DNA from: Burkholderia latens
GTDB lineage: Bacteria; Pseudomonadota; Gammaproteobacteria; Burkholderiales; Burkholderiaceae
Direction: 5' to 3'
NCBI RefSeq assembly: GCF_001718795.1
Contig: NZ_CP013435.1
Span: 1,798,001-1,862,000, forward strand
Length of the DNA: 64,000 bases
How positions within the stretch are numbered: position 1 is the first letter of the stretch; the number at the start of each line of letters is the position of its first letter. The translations under genes were made by a program, and so were the position numbers. Positions 63,483 through 64,000 of the stretch are shown piece by piece. The notes beneath the pieces were generated by a model, which saw only the letters and a program-made list of their open reading frames with translations, did not search any database and was not told the DNA's origin.

Positions 63483-64000
63483 TCACTCCTCCTCGTCGTC
63501 CACGTAGGGCTCATCGTCGTGATACTCGCCGGCGAAATCGTCGTCGTCGTAGACGTCGTCATCATCGTCGAATTCGTCGTCCTGGCCGAAGCCCAACGCC
63601 GCGACCAGTGCATTCATGTCGTCCGGCAGCGGGCAACGCCACTGCATCGTCTTGCCCGTGACCGGATGCACGAGGCCGAGCCGCCACGCATGCAGCGCCT
63701 GCCGTGCGAACCCGTTCGGCAGCGGCGCGACCGAGCGCTTGCCGCGCGCGCGGCCGTACACCGGATCGCCAAGCAACGGATGCCCGGCATGCGAGCAATG
63801 CACGCGGATCTGATGCGTGCGTCCGGTTTCGAGATCGCACTGGATCGCCGAAACGGGCTGACGTTGCCACACGCATGTGTCAACCGTGCGGAAATGCGTG
63901 CGCGCGGGCTTGCCCGACGCGCCGGTGACGACAGCCATGCGCGTGCGCTCGCGCGGATCGCGGCCGATCGGCGCGTCGATCGTGCCTTCGTCGGGCATCG
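63483..64000 (-). CDS. rluD: RluD-type pseudouridine synthase, 3' part (partial)
   Basis: The gene runs off the right edge of the window; the visible 170 residues are the C-terminal half of an RluA-family pseudouridine synthase. The family motif [23 protein letters not shown] and the block [19 protein letters not shown] are present. The catalytic Asp region is outside. The C-terminus carries an unusual 30-residue acidic tail of Asp/Glu/Tyr. In this order with pgeF, rluD (23S rRNA positions 1911/1915/1917) is the usual gene. Confidence 0.88.
   Translation of the reverse strand, partial: MPDEGTIDAPIGRDPRERTRMAVVTGASGKPARTHFRTVDTCVWQRQPVSAIQCDLETGRTHQIRVHCSHAGHPLLGDPVYGRARGKRSVAPLPNGFARQALHAWRLGLVHPVTGKTMQWRCPLPDDMNALVAALGFGQDDEFDDDDDVYDDDDFAGEYHDDEPYVDDEEE

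Noticed and set aside
1..64000. CRISPR arrays, prophage, integrons, toxin-antitoxin pairs
   Set aside because: No regularly spaced repeats, no phage structural genes, integrase or attC sites, and no small adjacent gene pair with toxin-antitoxin character were seen.

Overview
The window looks like a piece of a Burkholderia chromosome, most likely of the cepacia complex. It is GC-rich throughout. The gene set and order are those of that genus: a kguEKTD-ptxS 2-ketogluconate cluster, phaC-phaA-phaB-phaR, potFGHI, and DUF1289- and PGDYG-type small proteins. The species call is inference; no rRNA or tRNA gene is present to anchor it. I find one insertion sequence and no prophage, CRISPR array or plasmid backbone.

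Layout. 1-4.4 kb: a YciI-like protein, CorA, an orphan cydX translationally coupled to a P-loop kinase, a saccharopine-dehydrogenase-like enzyme and an Lrp regulator. 4.7-6.2 kb: an IS110-family element inserted just upstream of an LTXXQ/Spy-like periplasmic gene. Its 5' noncoding end folds into two loops with segments matching both element ends and both chromosomal flanks, the layout of a bridge RNA. 6.2-8.5 kb: small conserved genes. 8.5-14.1 kb: kguE-kguK-kguT-kguD-ptxS on the minus strand, behind a perfect PtxS-type palindrome. 14.2-18.2 kb: a YeiE-like LysR divergent from YeiH, then a ClC chloride channel. 18.3-24.9 kb: TetR divergent from an RND efflux operon (adaptor, pump, outer-membrane factor), with a palindrome over the promoter. 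25.0-26.1 kb: a MerR/TipAS regulator.

26.2-31.3 kb is a sulfide/persulfide module. A FisR-type sigma54 activator carries three cysteines in the 11/7 spacing of the sulfane-sulfur sensor. It is divergent from a persulfide-dioxygenase-like metallohydrolase, a phosphatase-like/SQR fusion and a TauE exporter, and a -24/-12 promoter and phased TGCCA repeats lie between. 31.4-35.5 kb: a putrescine-type ABC importer (potFGHI). 35.8-43.7 kb: DUF1289, OmpW, nitronate monooxygenase, aldehyde dehydrogenase, Lrp and zinc alcohol dehydrogenase, and an ABC-F ATPase. 43.9-51.3 kb: lipocalin-like protein, AsmA, FetAB, a secreted DUF6013-like protein, and a zinc oxidoreductase divergent from a LysR regulator with a perfect palindrome between.

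51.5-57.3 kb: serB, metC, a KdgK-type kinase and rimO. 57.6-62.3 kb: the polyhydroxybutyrate operon phaC-phaA-phaB-phaR; all three intercistronic gaps contain perfect 9-11 bp hairpins. 62.6-64.0 kb: pgeF and the 3' part of an rluD-like pseudouridine synthase with a long acidic tail, cut by the window edge.

Family assignments come from recognising motifs and context by eye, without database searches. Starts were chosen from ribosome-binding sites, overlaps and family lengths.
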